Source of the DNA: Oceanirhabdus sp. W0125-5
GTDB taxonomy: Bacteria > Bacillota > Clostridia > Clostridiales > Clostridiaceae
DNA: 64,000 bases
Reading direction: 5' to 3'
NCBI RefSeq assembly: GCF_027938815.1
Contig: NZ_CP115913.1
Span: forward strand, 4,126,001-4,190,000
Shown: in pieces, positions 17,023 to 26,100 of the stretch
Numbering within the stretch: position 1 is the first letter of the stretch
Layout of the letters: every line of letters starts with the position of its first letter
Notes under the pieces: generated by a model
The model's database searches: none
Told to the model about the DNA's origin: nothing
What the model saw: only the letters and a program-made list of their open reading frames with translations
Translations under genes and position numbers: made by a program

Positions 17023-18455
17023 TAAATAACTCCCTTAGGATTCGGTGTAGAAACAACAAATTTAGCTTTAATGTTTTTCTCTGGATCTATAACATGTATA
17101 GAACATCCTGTGCATGGATCAAATGAGTGAACTATTCTTAATAATTCAATAGGCTGATCTATATTTTGAACTGTAACTCCCATAAGCGCCTGCTCTAATG
17201 GTCCCATTTGACCAAAATCATCTCTAGGAGATACATTCCAACATGTGGGTGTTAAAACTTGATAATTATTAAGTTGTTTATTTGAGAAATTAATCCAGTG
17301 ACCAAGTGCGCCTCTTGGAGCTTCTGTTAATCCAAAACCAGTTCCTGAATAAGGTACACTTAATTGTGTATATGCACTTTCAGATGTTGAAAGTTGATTT
17401 AACCAATTTATCATCTCAGCTGCTATTTTTTTAGTCTCAAGCCCTCTAGCCATATGTCTATCCATAACAGAAATACCTCTTGTGTATTCCTTATTCATGA
17501 ACATCCTAGCAAGTGGACCTACCTCAAATACTTCATTATTATATCTTGGAGATTTTAACCATGAATATGCTCCACTCTTTCCATATTGAGGTTCTGTTTT
17601 TCCACTTTCAGGATGTCTATTACCTGAGTCATCAGTGTACCAAGAATACTTGGCATATTCCTTTATCTTAGATAAATCTAAAGAACTATAAGTACCATTT
17701 TTATAAATACCAGACTCGAATAAAGTATTTCCATTAGTATCAATATCAAATACTCCATATGTGAGAAGGTTTCCACACCCTCTACCAAGGTTATAATAAT
17801 CACTATACTTATTCGCTATAAGGTTCAAGTCAGTCATATATTCATTATCTATAAAAGCTTTAACTTCTACTAAATAACTTCTATACTTTGCAATATTCCC
17901 AGTAGTAGGTTTTTGAGTTACCCCTCCTGGTGCAATTGACATTACATGAGGTATCTTTCCAGCAAATAATGCTGTCATCTCATGAGCTTTTCTTCTTATT
18001 TCTAATGCCTTAATATAGTTATTAATTACCGCACTATTCTCACTCTCTGATAATCTATAATCCACATCATATCCTGGAGTCCATGGACTTGCCTGTGGAC
18101 CCTTAACATAGTCTAACAATGCTAAATGATAAAAATGTAGAATGTGATCTGCTAAGTAATTCCCACCTAAGATAAGATTTCTCATTAACATAGCATTTAA
18201 TGAAGGTTTATATCCAAAAGAATCCTCTACTGCCTTTACAGCTGCTACACTATGACTTACTGGACAAAGCCCACAAATCCTTTGTGTAATATGAATGCCA
18301 TCTCTTGGATCTCTTCCTGATAATATTTTTTCAAATCCTCTAAATAAGTTTCCAGTACTATGTGCATTAATTACTTTATTATTACTGTCAACTTCTACTT
18401 CAATCTTCAAGTGTCCTTCAAGTCTAGTTACTGGATCAATTTTTATAGTTGCCAT
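17022..18455 (-). CDS. [NiFe] hydrogenase large subunit
   Basis: 477 residues from the ATG at 18455 (GAGGAGG upstream). It holds the Ni-Fe site: N-terminal ligand motif RICGLCPVSH and C-terminal DPCTGCSIH, with cysteine rather than selenocysteine at both places. A tail of about 23 residues after the final His (VIDPEKN...) is the piece removed by the maturation protease. The sequence fits periplasmic-type uptake hydrogenases more than cytoplasmic ones. It has no signal of its own and would be exported piggyback with a Tat-signalled small subunit. Confidence 0.95.
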   Translation of the reverse strand: MATIKIDPVTRLEGHLKIEVEVDSNNKVINAHSTGNLFRGFEKILSGRDPRDGIHITQRICGLCPVSHSVAAVKAVEDSFGYKPSLNAMLMRNLILGGNYLADHILHFYHLALLDYVKGPQASPWTPGYDVDYRLSESENSAVINNYIKALEIRRKAHEMTALFAGKIPHVMSIAPGGVTQKPTTGNIAKYRSYLVEVKAFIDNEYMTDLNLIANKYSDYYNLGRGCGNLLTYGVFDIDTNGNTLFESGIYKNGTYSSLDLSKIKEYAKYSWYTDDSGNRHPESGKTEPQYGKSGAYSWLKSPRYNNEVFEVGPLARMFMNKEYTRGISVMDRHMARGLETKKIAAEMINWLNQLSTSESAYTQLSVPYSGTGFGLTEAPRGALGHWINFSNKQLNNYQVLTPTCWNVSPRDDFGQMGPLEQALMGVTVQNIDQPIELLRIVHSFDPCTGCSIHVIDPEKNIKAKFVVSTPNPKGVI

Positions 18456-18538
18456 TTTTAAAATCCTCCTCTTCAAATTAGCTTAATCATGCAATAAAAA
18501 AACTAAAGCTATGCAAATAATTCTATTCATAAATCACT

Positions 18539-19453
18539 TTAACCTCTATAACCCCCACCAAATTCATAAAATGGTTCCTGTCCAAATTCTCTACCTGCAC
18601 ACCCAATACAAGCGTGTCCTGCTTCAATACACCAATTAACTTTATTGTTCCATTTTCTGCTAGGACAATTATTATCTGTATCAGGACCCTTACATCCTAT
18701 ATCTTTATAACACCCTCTTATTCCTAGTTCTTTTACTCTATCATACTCTTGAAATGGACAACTTTCATGAATTTCTTCGTAATAAAACTTTAAATTCCGT
18801 CCATATTCATCTAATTTTGGCATACCATAAAGTAATACATCTACTATAGTTTTAACTAATGTATATGGATGAACTGGGCAACCAGGAAGATTAATTATTC
18901 TATTTTTAGTCTGATTCCTTAAAATATCTGTATCTAATCTTCGAATACCAGTAGGATTAGGATCAACTTTTGCTATTCCTCCGAAAGAAGCACAAGTACC
19001 AGCAGCAATTACATAATTAGCTTTCGGAGCTAATTCTTTAACTGCATCCAGCATAGTCCATGGCTGTCCATTCTTTTCAGTTAATACACAATGAATACCA
19101 TTATTCGCTGTTGGTACAGCCCCTTCCACTACTAATATAAATTTCCCATTATATTGTTCTACTGCTTGTTCAATAGCTGATATTGCTAAGTCTCCTGCTG
19201 CTGTCATAATGTTATGATGATATTTCATGCTAATTTTGTTGATTAATAGATTATCAATAGTTGTTTCTTCAATCGAATTCATTAGTGAAATTGAACAACC
19301 TGAACATCCGGAGCCTTGCAACCACAATACTGGTGGTGAACTTTCTGCTGCCATAACAATCTCTTCCAGTCTTCCAAGTTCAATCTTACTGAGTTTCAAA
19401 GCTGCTGCAGATACAGTACACCATTTTAAAAAAGATCTTCTTGAGATTTTCAT
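18539..19453 (-). CDS. [NiFe] hydrogenase small subunit, copy A (Tat-exported)
   Basis: 304 residues. Begins MKISRRSFLKWCTVSAAALK, a twin-arginine signal. Mature part: proximal cluster GSGCSGCS, GTCASFGG and PGCPVHP; distal cluster HESC, RGC and GCKGP; medial cluster NNCPSRKW, NWC and ACIGC. All expected cluster ligands are present. There is no hydrophobic C-terminal anchor and no cytochrome b gene beside it, so the route of electrons is unclear. A near-identical copy precedes it; the two differ mainly at about residues 210-250 and in the signal region. Confidence 0.94.
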   Translation of the reverse strand: MKISRRSFLKWCTVSAAALKLSKIELGRLEEIVMAAESSPPVLWLQGSGCSGCSISLMNSIEETTIDNLLINKISMKYHHNIMTAAGDLAISAIEQAVEQYNGKFILVVEGAVPTANNGIHCVLTEKNGQPWTMLDAVKELAPKANYVIAAGTCASFGGIAKVDPNPTGIRRLDTDILRNQTKNRIINLPGCPVHPYTLVKTIVDVLLYGMPKLDEYGRNLKFYYEEIHESCPFQEYDRVKELGIRGCYKDIGCKGPDTDNNCPSRKWNNKVNWCIEAGHACIGCAGREFGQEPFYEFGGGYRG

Positions 19454-19486
19454 TCCTTTTTACCTCCAATAACTTTTTATATTAAC

Positions 19487-20386
19487 TTACTCAAATTTAT
19501 AAATTGGTCTTTGACCAAATTCAGAATTTGCACATGAAATGCATGGTTGTCCTGAATCTACACACCAATTCACTTTATTATTCCATTTTCTTATTGGACA
19601 GTTATTATCAGTTTTTGGTCCTTGACATCCTTGCGTTTTAAAACACCCGGTATCACCTAATATTGAAGATTGTCCTCTACCTCTTCTAGGACATAACCCA
19701 TGAATTTTCTCTCCATAGTATTCGATTGGTCTTCCATCTCTATCTAGCCTTGGCATTCCGTATAATAAGAGATCAATAATCGTCTTAGTTAGTGTGTATG
19801 GATGAACAGGACACCCAGGTAGATTAATTATTCTATTATTTTTCTGGTTTGCTAAAATTTCTGAGTCTAACCTTCTTATTCCCGTAGGGTTAACTCCAGC
19901 TTTTGCCACGCCACCATAAGAAGCACAAGTCCCTGCTGCTATTACATAACTAGCTTTAGGCGCTAATTCTCTAACTGCATCTAACATAGTCCATGGTTGT
20001 CCATTTTTTTCTGTAAGGACGCAATGAGTACCATTATCAGCAGTAGGAACTCCCCCTTCAATTACTAATATGAATTGTCCATTATACTGTGAAACTGTTT
20101 GGTCTATAGCTGATATAGCTAAATCTCCTGATGCGGTCATAATATTGTGATGATACTTCATACTGATCTTGTTAATTAATAAATCATCAATAGTTGTTTC
20201 TTCAATTGAGTTCATTAATGAAATTGAACATCCTGAACACCCTGACCCTTGCAGCCATAACACAGGCGGTGTTGTTTCCGCAGCTATAACAATTTCTTCC
20301 AGCCTATCAACCTCTAATTTACTTAGTTTTAAAGCTGCTGCTGAAGCTACACACCATTTTAAAAACGACCTTCTCGAAATTTTCAT
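19487..20386 (-). CDS. [NiFe] hydrogenase small subunit, copy B (Tat-exported)
   Basis: 299 residues from the ATG at 20386, matching the start of copy A (a TTG six codons upstream is open but lies in the ribosome site). Twin-arginine signal SRRSFLKW. All cluster ligands are present (CSGCS, GTCASYGG, PGCPVHP, HGLC, GDTGC, QGCQGP, NNCP, NWC, PCISC). It is very like copy A except for a divergent stretch around GEKIHGLCPRRGRGQSSI. First gene of the operon. Either copy could pair with the single large subunit. Confidence 0.94.
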   Translation of the reverse strand: MKISRRSFLKWCVASAAALKLSKLEVDRLEEIVIAAETTPPVLWLQGSGCSGCSISLMNSIEETTIDDLLINKISMKYHHNIMTASGDLAISAIDQTVSQYNGQFILVIEGGVPTADNGTHCVLTEKNGQPWTMLDAVRELAPKASYVIAAGTCASYGGVAKAGVNPTGIRRLDSEILANQKNNRIINLPGCPVHPYTLTKTIIDLLLYGMPRLDRDGRPIEYYGEKIHGLCPRRGRGQSSILGDTGCFKTQGCQGPKTDNNCPIRKWNNKVNWCVDSGQPCISCANSEFGQRPIYKFE

Positions 20387-20438
20387 TCCTTTTTTTGCCT
20401 CCAATAACTTCTAATATTTCAATACACCTTTTGTAAAT

Positions 20439-20467
20439 ATTATAAATTACTCGCCAAATATTTTCAA
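20439..20467 (-). promoter_or_regulatory. Promoter of the hydrogenase operon
   Basis: TTGAAA (20462-20467) and TATAAT (20439-20444) on the minus strand, 17-bp spacer, about 53 bp before the first small-subunit ATG. Confidence 0.7.
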
Positions 20468-20853
20468 TATAAAGTAAAAATTTCATTTTATTATCTATAT
20501 AAGTAATATATTTATTTTTTATTATTAATTACTCAAAATACTGTTTTTAACAATATATAGTAATTTAAGTAATTAATTAAATTTACACATATATAACTTT
20601 CTCTAGTACCCTATATATAGAATTTTAATTACAATATTTAAATTTATACTTTAATATTTATTTAATAAAAATACATTTATTTCTTCTTGATCTAATTAGT
20701 TGTATAAATTATGTAATTATGTTAGAATTTAATTGGTTATTATGGAATATTATGTATCAAACTTATCTAAAAGTCTTATTAATCAAATCTGAAAGATAAA
20801 GTTCTTAATTATTAATCAAATTTAAGCTAATTTTTTTATGGGGGAAGATAGCA
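20468..20853. other. AT-rich divergent intergenic region
   Basis: About 385 bp between the hydrogenase promoter and the chemoreceptor. Very AT-rich with many TTAATTAA-like runs. No gene, clear hairpin or known riboswitch is seen. GGGGGAAG before 20854 is the chemoreceptor ribosome site. Confidence 0.6.
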
Positions 20854-22581
20854 ATGACTAAACTACACTTTAAAAACAGATTAAGCACAAAAATCATTTT
20901 ATCATTCACCTTCATTGTTCTACTTACGGTGAGTGTTTTATCAACAGTTTTATATCATCAAAGCAAGAGGCTTTTGGTCAATAATCTAGGAAAAAAAGCT
21001 GGAAAGATTGCTAAAGCCGCAACTGATTATGTTCCAATTGATGAATTTATTAAATTCACTTCTATTGAAGATGAAAAGAATGAGTCTTATCAAAAAATTA
21101 GAGAAGAACTTAATCATATTAGAAAAATCAGTGGTGCTACAAATCTATATACAATGAGAAAAAATGATAAAGAAAAATATATCTATATTGTAGATGGAAC
21201 TGATAAAGATGATGATGAAATTAGTCACATAGGAGATGTAGAAACAGAATCAATTGTTGGCTTCAATGATGTTTATGACGGCGATATATATATTGCAAAA
21301 GATATCGATATATCAAACTGGGGTATACTAATAACTTCTTTGTATCCTCTTAAAGATAGTAACGGAACTGTTGTAGGCTTTCTTGGAGTTGACTATGATG
21401 TATCAGAAGAGCATGCCTCACTTCAAGATTTTAAGAAAACTATTATACTTATCTCATTAGTGATAATGTTATTAGTATGTAGTTTAGGAGTATCAGTATC
21501 TTTAAGAATATCAAAACCTATAGTTACCATATCTAACCAAGCAAGGAAACTTTCAAATTATGATTTAAGTATAGAAAATATAAATATTAAATGTAAGACT
21601 GAAGTTGGAGTATTATCAAATAGTTTCAATGAGATGACTAATAACATCAAATCTCTCATTAGCAATATTAAAGAAATAACCTTTAACCTTGAAAACACCT
21701 CAAAAGTTATTGCAAGTTCTTCTGAAGAGGTAACTGCATCAAGTGAAGAAATCTCTACTCAGATTCAAGAAATTGCTTCCGCTTCTTCTGATCAAGTAAT
21801 GGAAATTAGTAAAACACTAGAAATTTCAAACCAACTTGCTGATAAAATCGAAGATATATTTAAGAAATTAGAAGCCATTTGTGTTGATTCGGAAATAATG
21901 AAAGAGAAAAATAAACTAGGCACAAAATCCATGTTCGAACTAGATGAAAGCATTCAAAATGATACCAAAGTAAGAATAATAGTGAGACAAGGAATTGAAG
22001 AGTTATTAGAAAAATCTAAATCTATAGGCACTGTGGTTGAAACTATAAATTCAATTTCAGCTCAAACAAATCTGTTATCCCTAAACGCTTCAATCGAAGC
22101 TGCTAAAGCCGGCGAGCACGGGAGAGGTTTTACAGTTGTAGCTGATGAAGTAAGAAAATTAGCAGAACAATCAACCTTAGCAACCAAAGAAATTGCTGTA
22201 ATTATAGATGAGATTACTCAAGTTATAAATGACACAAATAAAACCATGAACGAATCTAAATTCATGGCAGAAAATGCAGTAAATCATCTAGAGTTAACAA
22301 AAGAGTCCTTTAATCAGATTAACACTTCAACTGATAATTTAATTAAACATATAGATTCATTACATAGTGATATAACTTATATTAATAACGCTAAGGACAC
22401 TGTATTAAGTTCTACCGAGAATATTTCTTCAATAATAGAACAGTCTGCCTCCGCCTCACAAGAAATAAGTGCCTCAGCAGAAGAACAGACCGCAGGTATG
22501 GAAGAAGTAACAGCATCAGTACAAGAATTATATACTATGACTAAGAAACTATCTCAATCCGTTGAGTTATTTAAACTTTAA
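20854..22581 (+). CDS. Methyl-accepting chemotaxis protein
   Basis: 575 residues. Membrane helix (about 13-34), an extracytoplasmic sensor of about 160 residues that resembles a single-Cache type ([33 protein letters not shown]), a second helix (about 195-215), HAMP linker and signalling hairpin with the hallmark tip [20 protein letters not shown]-terminal [13 protein letters not shown] is a likely adaptation-site segment. It signals to CheA/CheW. The ligand is unknown. It is divergent from the hydrogenase operon; a link to hydrogen or redox sensing would be speculation. Confidence 0.95.
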   Translation: MTKLHFKNRLSTKIILSFTFIVLLTVSVLSTVLYHQSKRLLVNNLGKKAGKIAKAATDYVPIDEFIKFTSIEDEKNESYQKIREELNHIRKISGATNLYTMRKNDKEKYIYIVDGTDKDDDEISHIGDVETESIVGFNDVYDGDIYIAKDIDISNWGILITSLYPLKDSNGTVVGFLGVDYDVSEEHASLQDFKKTIILISLVIMLLVCSLGVSVSLRISKPIVTISNQARKLSNYDLSIENINIKCKTEVGVLSNSFNEMTNNIKSLISNIKEITFNLENTSKVIASSSEEVTASSEEISTQIQEIASASSDQVMEISKTLEISNQLADKIEDIFKKLEAICVDSEIMKEKNKLGTKSMFELDESIQNDTKVRIIVRQGIEELLEKSKSIGTVVETINSISAQTNLLSLNASIEAAKAGEHGRGFTVVADEVRKLAEQSTLATKEIAVIIDEITQVINDTNKTMNESKFMAENAVNHLELTKESFNQINTSTDNLIKHIDSLHSDITYINNAKDTVLSSTENISSIIEQSASASQEISASAEEQTAGMEEVTASVQELYTMTKKLSQSVELFKL

Positions 22582-22592
22582 TTGAAACCTAA

Positions 22593-22625
22593 AACAGTAG
22601 GGAACTTTTTCCTTACTGTTTTTTT
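22593..22625 (+). terminator. Terminator after chemoreceptor
   Basis: Stem AACAGTAGGGAA / TTCCTTACTGTT with a T7 run on the plus strand. Confidence 0.9.
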
Positions 22626-22686
22626 CATCTTTCACTTCTCAAACTCATATCTTAAAATATAAAAATTAAATTAGGATGCAATTAGA

Positions 22687-23262
22687 ATGAATACCCTATA
22701 TAAACTAAATATAATTCCTAGAACAACTTGGACCGCTCGGATCCCAACAGAAAAAATGAATTATTTATCAAATATCAATTACTTGGTGATTCACCACACT
22801 ACCTTTGATGGTGATTATAAAATAGGGGAAGATGCAAAAGAAGTAGTTCGAGATATTCAAAAATACCATATGTCTAAAAAATATGATAAGGAAGGTAATC
22901 TTATTAAAGACAAATGGGCTGATATAGGATATCACTATTTAATTTCAAAGGATGGTCAAATTTTTGAAGGACGAAGTAAAAAATTCAAAGGTTCTCATGC
23001 TTATGGATTAAATAATGAATCCTTAGGAATAGCTCTCTTAGGGGATTTTTCTCATAAGGAAATATATCCAACTCAATTAAAAAGTCTAGTACAATTGTTA
23101 GCATGGTTAAGTCAAATATATTCCATTAATACTTCCAAAATAATTGGGCATAAAGATGTTCTTTCCATCTCTCTTAAAGGAACTATAACTGAGTGTCCTG
23201 GTTCTGCTCTACATTCTCAACTCCCCTTTATTAGAGAAAAAGTTGAAGCTATTTTAGTTTAA
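22687..23262 (+). CDS. PGRP-type N-acetylmuramoyl-L-alanine amidase
   Basis: 191 residues, one amidase_2/PGRP domain. Zinc ligands and catalytic residues fit: VIHHTTFDG (His), DIGYHYLI (Tyr), IGHKDV (His) and TECPGSAL (Cys). It cuts between muramic acid and the stem peptide of peptidoglycan. There is no signal peptide, cell-wall-binding repeat or holin nearby, so the protein may act in the cytoplasm or leave by lysis, as phage-derived enzymes do. The ribosome site (TAGGATG) is weak. Confidence 0.9.
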   Translation: MNTLYKLNIIPRTTWTARIPTEKMNYLSNINYLVIHHTTFDGDYKIGEDAKEVVRDIQKYHMSKKYDKEGNLIKDKWADIGYHYLISKDGQIFEGRSKKFKGSHAYGLNNESLGIALLGDFSHKEIYPTQLKSLVQLLAWLSQIYSINTSKIIGHKDVLSISLKGTITECPGSALHSQLPFIREKVEAILV

Positions 23263-23403
23263 ACTTATTTTTAAATTGTTAAAATATTTTCTTTATATTT
23301 TATGTAATAAATTCAATCATTTGTAAATAAATATACTATTATAAGAGATTAAATCCACTCTTTGGCAATTCAAAATAATAGGTATATTAAGGAGGCTTTA
23401 CAA

Positions 23404-24294
23404 ATGAAACTTACTGGTAAAATCTTAAGTATAGTTATGATGTTCACCCTATTTGCAACAAGTGTTCAAGCTCTTGATACTAACATTCCTAGATCTCCTA
23501 ACACACGCATCATGAATGATTCAGAAATAAAAACAGATATTTACTTAGAAGAACCTTATAGTAACCCCTTCAAAGAAGTAGATGGAAAACTAGTTCGTAA
23601 ACGTTATATTAAACTTGCTGAAAGTTCAATAGGTGACTTAATGAATGCCAAAAGAATAACTCAACTTATGAGGGGTCAGACCTATGTTACAAATACCGAA
23701 ACAGTTACCAGAAAGCTAGTAGAAGAAGATTTCGAAATTAAGGGAACTGTTAGTGCCACTTTCTTAAAACTGATAAAAGCTGAAATTAGCTCTAGTTATA
23801 AAAAACATATAGAAACTGAAGTAATAAATAAAATCTCTATAGGAACTTCATATAGCTTTGATTCAAGCGAACTTCCTTTATATGCTACTCATAAAGACAT
23901 ATACGCAGGTTTTTTCAAAGATAAATACGAAGTTGTTACAGATATCGTAGAAAAAGAGTTAGTAGAAAAGAAAACTAGAATTATAAGAACAGAAAGATTT
24001 GACGACTGCTTTGTGTGTGATAATGATGGAGGATTTGGCGGAGAGAGAAGCAGAGCACTTCCAATTCCTCAACATATATGCGAAAAAGGTTATAGATTTT
24101 TATTGGAAGATGGAAGATATATATACGAGTATGATCAAGACTATATGAATTTTCCTTATCCATTTAACGGAAGAATTGAAGGTATGTATTATGTTGAAGA
24201 TGTAATGCAATGGAATTATGCTGGAATGAAAACTTTCACTTCTTATATGTATGTTCCAGTTAAAGGAGTAATGGCTGTATATATAATAAAATAA
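23404..24294 (+). CDS. Secreted protein of unknown function
   Basis: 296 residues from the ATG at 23404, preceded by AAGGAGG (23389-23395); a TTG 42 bp earlier is not the start. Sec signal peptide MKLTGKILSIVMMFTLFATSVQA. The mature protein has a lysine/glutamate-rich middle with a possible beta-rich segment (TNTETVTRKLVEEDFEIKGT), a short DDCFVCDNDGGFGG motif with two cysteines, and an aromatic C-terminal part. No family recognised. It stands alone with its own terminator. Confidence 0.75.
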   Translation: MKLTGKILSIVMMFTLFATSVQALDTNIPRSPNTRIMNDSEIKTDIYLEEPYSNPFKEVDGKLVRKRYIKLAESSIGDLMNAKRITQLMRGQTYVTNTETVTRKLVEEDFEIKGTVSATFLKLIKAEISSSYKKHIETEVINKISIGTSYSFDSSELPLYATHKDIYAGFFKDKYEVVTDIVEKELVEKKTRIIRTERFDDCFVCDNDGGFGGERSRALPIPQHICEKGYRFLLEDGRYIYEYDQDYMNFPYPFNGRIEGMYYVEDVMQWNYAGMKTFTSYMYVPVKGVMAVYIIK

Positions 24295-24324
24295 AACACA
24301 AATAACAGTCCCCTAAATACAAAC

Positions 24325-24360
24325 AAGGAATAACACATAATTTGAGTTCATTCCTTGTTT
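24325..24360 (+). terminator. Bidirectional terminator-like hairpin
   Basis: Perfect stem AAACAAGGAAT / ATTCCTTGTTT with T-rich sequence downstream on the plus strand. A similar hairpin is found at 26331-26372. Confidence 0.75.
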
Positions 24361-24563
24361 ATATTCTCCACACCTTTGGACTTTATATTGATTTTCTTCA
24401 AAAAACTTTTCTCCACATTCTCTTTAAATATCTTCAGTTTTTTTGATAGAATCAAATTCATGTATCTTAAGATACAGTGCTTTGTAAGTTCTTAATATCA
24501 AAAACGAAATTCTGCATTAGAAACATATATATTTATTGTAAACATAATCATTAAAATCTTCAC

Positions 24564-25835
24564 CTACTCATCCCATATTACTTTTTTAAGATATGGATAG
24601 ATTTGTCTGCATCTCGCTTCACAAATTTCCAGGTTATTATAATAGGAATTACTTACCCCTAAACAACTGTCCATACAAAAATATCTTACGTTGCAATCCT
24701 TGCACTTTGGTATGTTATCAACGATACTTTTTCTAACCTTGTTATCAATAAACTCTCTATACTTTTCAGAGCTGAATATATCACTCAAGTCCTGATTTAA
24801 TAAATTTCCAAACTTATATTCATTATTTCCCAATACAAGACATGGATACAAATCCCCCATTTCATCTATAGTAAACTTAATAGTTCCTGCCTTGCATATA
24901 ATTTTACACTCTAATTCCTCTCTTATTGTTTCCAAATCTTCCTCAATACTTGAAAAGTCAGAGATATAATTTTTCAAACCAATATTGTCGTGATTTTCAA
25001 GTGCTCTTCCGGCAGCTGTAAGTTGTCTAACGTTTCCCACAACATCTAATTTGTCGCATAAGTTATAAAACTCATCTTCATGATTCATATTTTGATATGT
25101 ACAAGTCATAGTAAGTATGATATTTTCTCTTTTAAATCCAGCTTCTTTTAGATAAGTTATTGCTTGTACAATTTTATCATATACCCCTTTCCCTCTAACA
25201 AACTCAGTAGACTCTTTATCAAAACCGTCAATACTTATGGATACCGCATTTACGCACTCTTTTAATAAATTTGCCATATCTTTATCAATCAAAGTACCAT
25301 TAGTTATCATATTTATATTTCCATTAAACTTTTCTCTTATATATGGGAGTAACACTTTAATATCTTTTCTGATTAAAGGCTCCCCTCCAGTTAAAAGCAA
25401 ATTTTCTGTTTCTGTTTCTGAAATTTTATCAGCAATTATTTTCATCTCATCAATAGTTAAACAATCCTCAATATCTATATGAGATGATGCCATACAATGG
25501 AGACATTTTAAGTTACATTTATTAGTTAACTTAAACTCAACCTCTTTAATCTTAACTTCAAAATCACTATCATTACTACTTTTTATCATTCCCTCTTCAA
25601 TCAAAACCTGAAAAATTTCTGCTAACTGCTCTTTTTCACTATCATCTTCAAGATTTTTTATATATTCTAATGGTGCTATATTATTATTTATGCAATACTG
25701 CACCTTATTCATCATAGAATTATCTATCAATCCCCAAATCCCTGTTAACCCGTTTATAACAATCACATTCTCTTCATTTTCTAAAAATCGTGCATAATCA
25801 GAAAAATCAATATCCTTCTCTTTTAAAGTAATCAA
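24564..25835 (-). CDS. Radical SAM/SPASM peptide maturase
   Basis: 423 residues from the TTG at 25835, chosen because AAAGGAGGG lies nine bases upstream; the longer open frame begins in the 5' leader. The N-terminal part (about 1-115, with FLENEENVIVINGLTGIWGL) may bind the peptide. The radical SAM core starts at NKCNLKCLHC (three cysteines for the 4Fe-4S cluster), followed by LTGGEPL and NMITNGT. A C-terminal SPASM-type domain has many cysteines (CKAGT, YPCLVL, CKDCNVRYFC, SCLG, CEARC) for auxiliary clusters. Such enzymes make carbon-carbon, thioether or other crosslinks in ribosomal peptides. The likely substrate is the 24-residue peptide encoded 102 bp upstream. No transporter is adjacent. 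Confidence 0.88.
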   Translation of the reverse strand: MITLKEKDIDFSDYARFLENEENVIVINGLTGIWGLIDNSMMNKVQYCINNNIAPLEYIKNLEDDSEKEQLAEIFQVLIEEGMIKSSNDSDFEVKIKEVEFKLTNKCNLKCLHCMASSHIDIEDCLTIDEMKIIADKISETETENLLLTGGEPLIRKDIKVLLPYIREKFNGNINMITNGTLIDKDMANLLKECVNAVSISIDGFDKESTEFVRGKGVYDKIVQAITYLKEAGFKRENIILTMTCTYQNMNHEDEFYNLCDKLDVVGNVRQLTAAGRALENHDNIGLKNYISDFSSIEEDLETIREELECKIICKAGTIKFTIDEMGDLYPCLVLGNNEYKFGNLLNQDLSDIFSSEKYREFIDNKVRKSIVDNIPKCKDCNVRYFCMDSCLGVSNSYYNNLEICEARCRQIYPYLKKVIWDE

Positions 25836-25868
25836 GAATTTCACCCTCCTTTGATTTTTTATAAATGA

Positions 25869-25902
25869 AAACACCAAAGTATAATAAAATACAATGGTGT
25901 TC
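25869..25902 (-). promoter_or_regulatory. Hairpin between peptide and maturase genes (attenuator-like)
   Basis: Stem AACACCA...TGGTGTT with further inner pairing GTAT/ATAC and a short T-run after it on the minus strand. It lies between the 24-codon gene and the radical SAM gene, where RiPP operons often carry a leaky terminator that keeps peptide message above enzyme message. Function inferred. Confidence 0.6.
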
Positions 25903-25937
25903 CTATTCATTCTAATACATAAAGCAATTCATAAATT

Positions 25938-26012
25938 CTAGTAACATTCTCCACCTAACCAAATATGTGCAGGAATTTTCTTAGCTTTTTTTGATTTTCC
26001 GTATAATTTCAT
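25938..26012 (-). CDS. Putative RiPP precursor peptide (24 residues)
   Basis: Too short for usual gene callers, but it has an excellent ribosome site (AAGGAGGGGAG) and a consensus promoter. The peptide starts MKLYGKSKKAKKIP, a basic leader-like part, and ends AHIWLGGECY, a compact tail with His, Trp, Cys and Tyr, residues that radical SAM/SPASM enzymes commonly crosslink. A TAG stop follows directly. The maturase gene lies 102 bp downstream on the same strand. No known precursor family was recognised; the assignment rests on size, signals and position. Confidence 0.78.
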   Translation of the reverse strand: MKLYGKSKKAKKIPAHIWLGGECY

Positions 26013-26060
26013 TTTCTCCCCTCCTTACTTTCAGACCCATAACTATATTTTTTTCTATAT

Positions 26061-26079
26061 GTTATAAATAGATTATAAC
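26061..26079. promoter_or_regulatory. Palindrome over the -10 box of the peptide gene
   Basis: Perfect inverted repeat GTTATAAATAGATTATAAC (7-bp arms). It overlaps the -10 box and start point of the peptide promoter, a position suited to a repressor. Confidence 0.45.
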
Positions 26080-26100
26080 ATCCATTTATTGGTAATTCAA
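26072..26100 (-). promoter_or_regulatory. Promoter of the peptide/maturase cassette
   Basis: TTGAAT (26095-26100) and TATAAT (26072-26077) on the minus strand with a 17-bp spacer; TG upstream of the -10 box strengthens it. The start point is about 55 bp before the peptide ATG. Confidence 0.75.

Noticed and set aside
17022-18455. Possible [NiFeSe] hydrogenase, given the selenium genes nearby
   Set aside because: The C-terminal ligand codons read TGC and TGT (DPCTGC), both cysteine, and no in-frame TGA is present.
18539-20386. One small-subunit copy as a pseudogene
   Set aside because: Both frames are complete with all cluster cysteines, signals and ribosome sites.
20468-20853. Riboswitch or small RNA in the divergent region
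   Set aside because: No convincing stem or known riboswitch core in this AT-rich stretch.
24564-25910. Longer form of the radical SAM protein starting at 25910
   Set aside because: The extra 25 residues overlap the hairpin and leader and have no ribosome site; the TTG at 25835 follows AAAGGAGGG.
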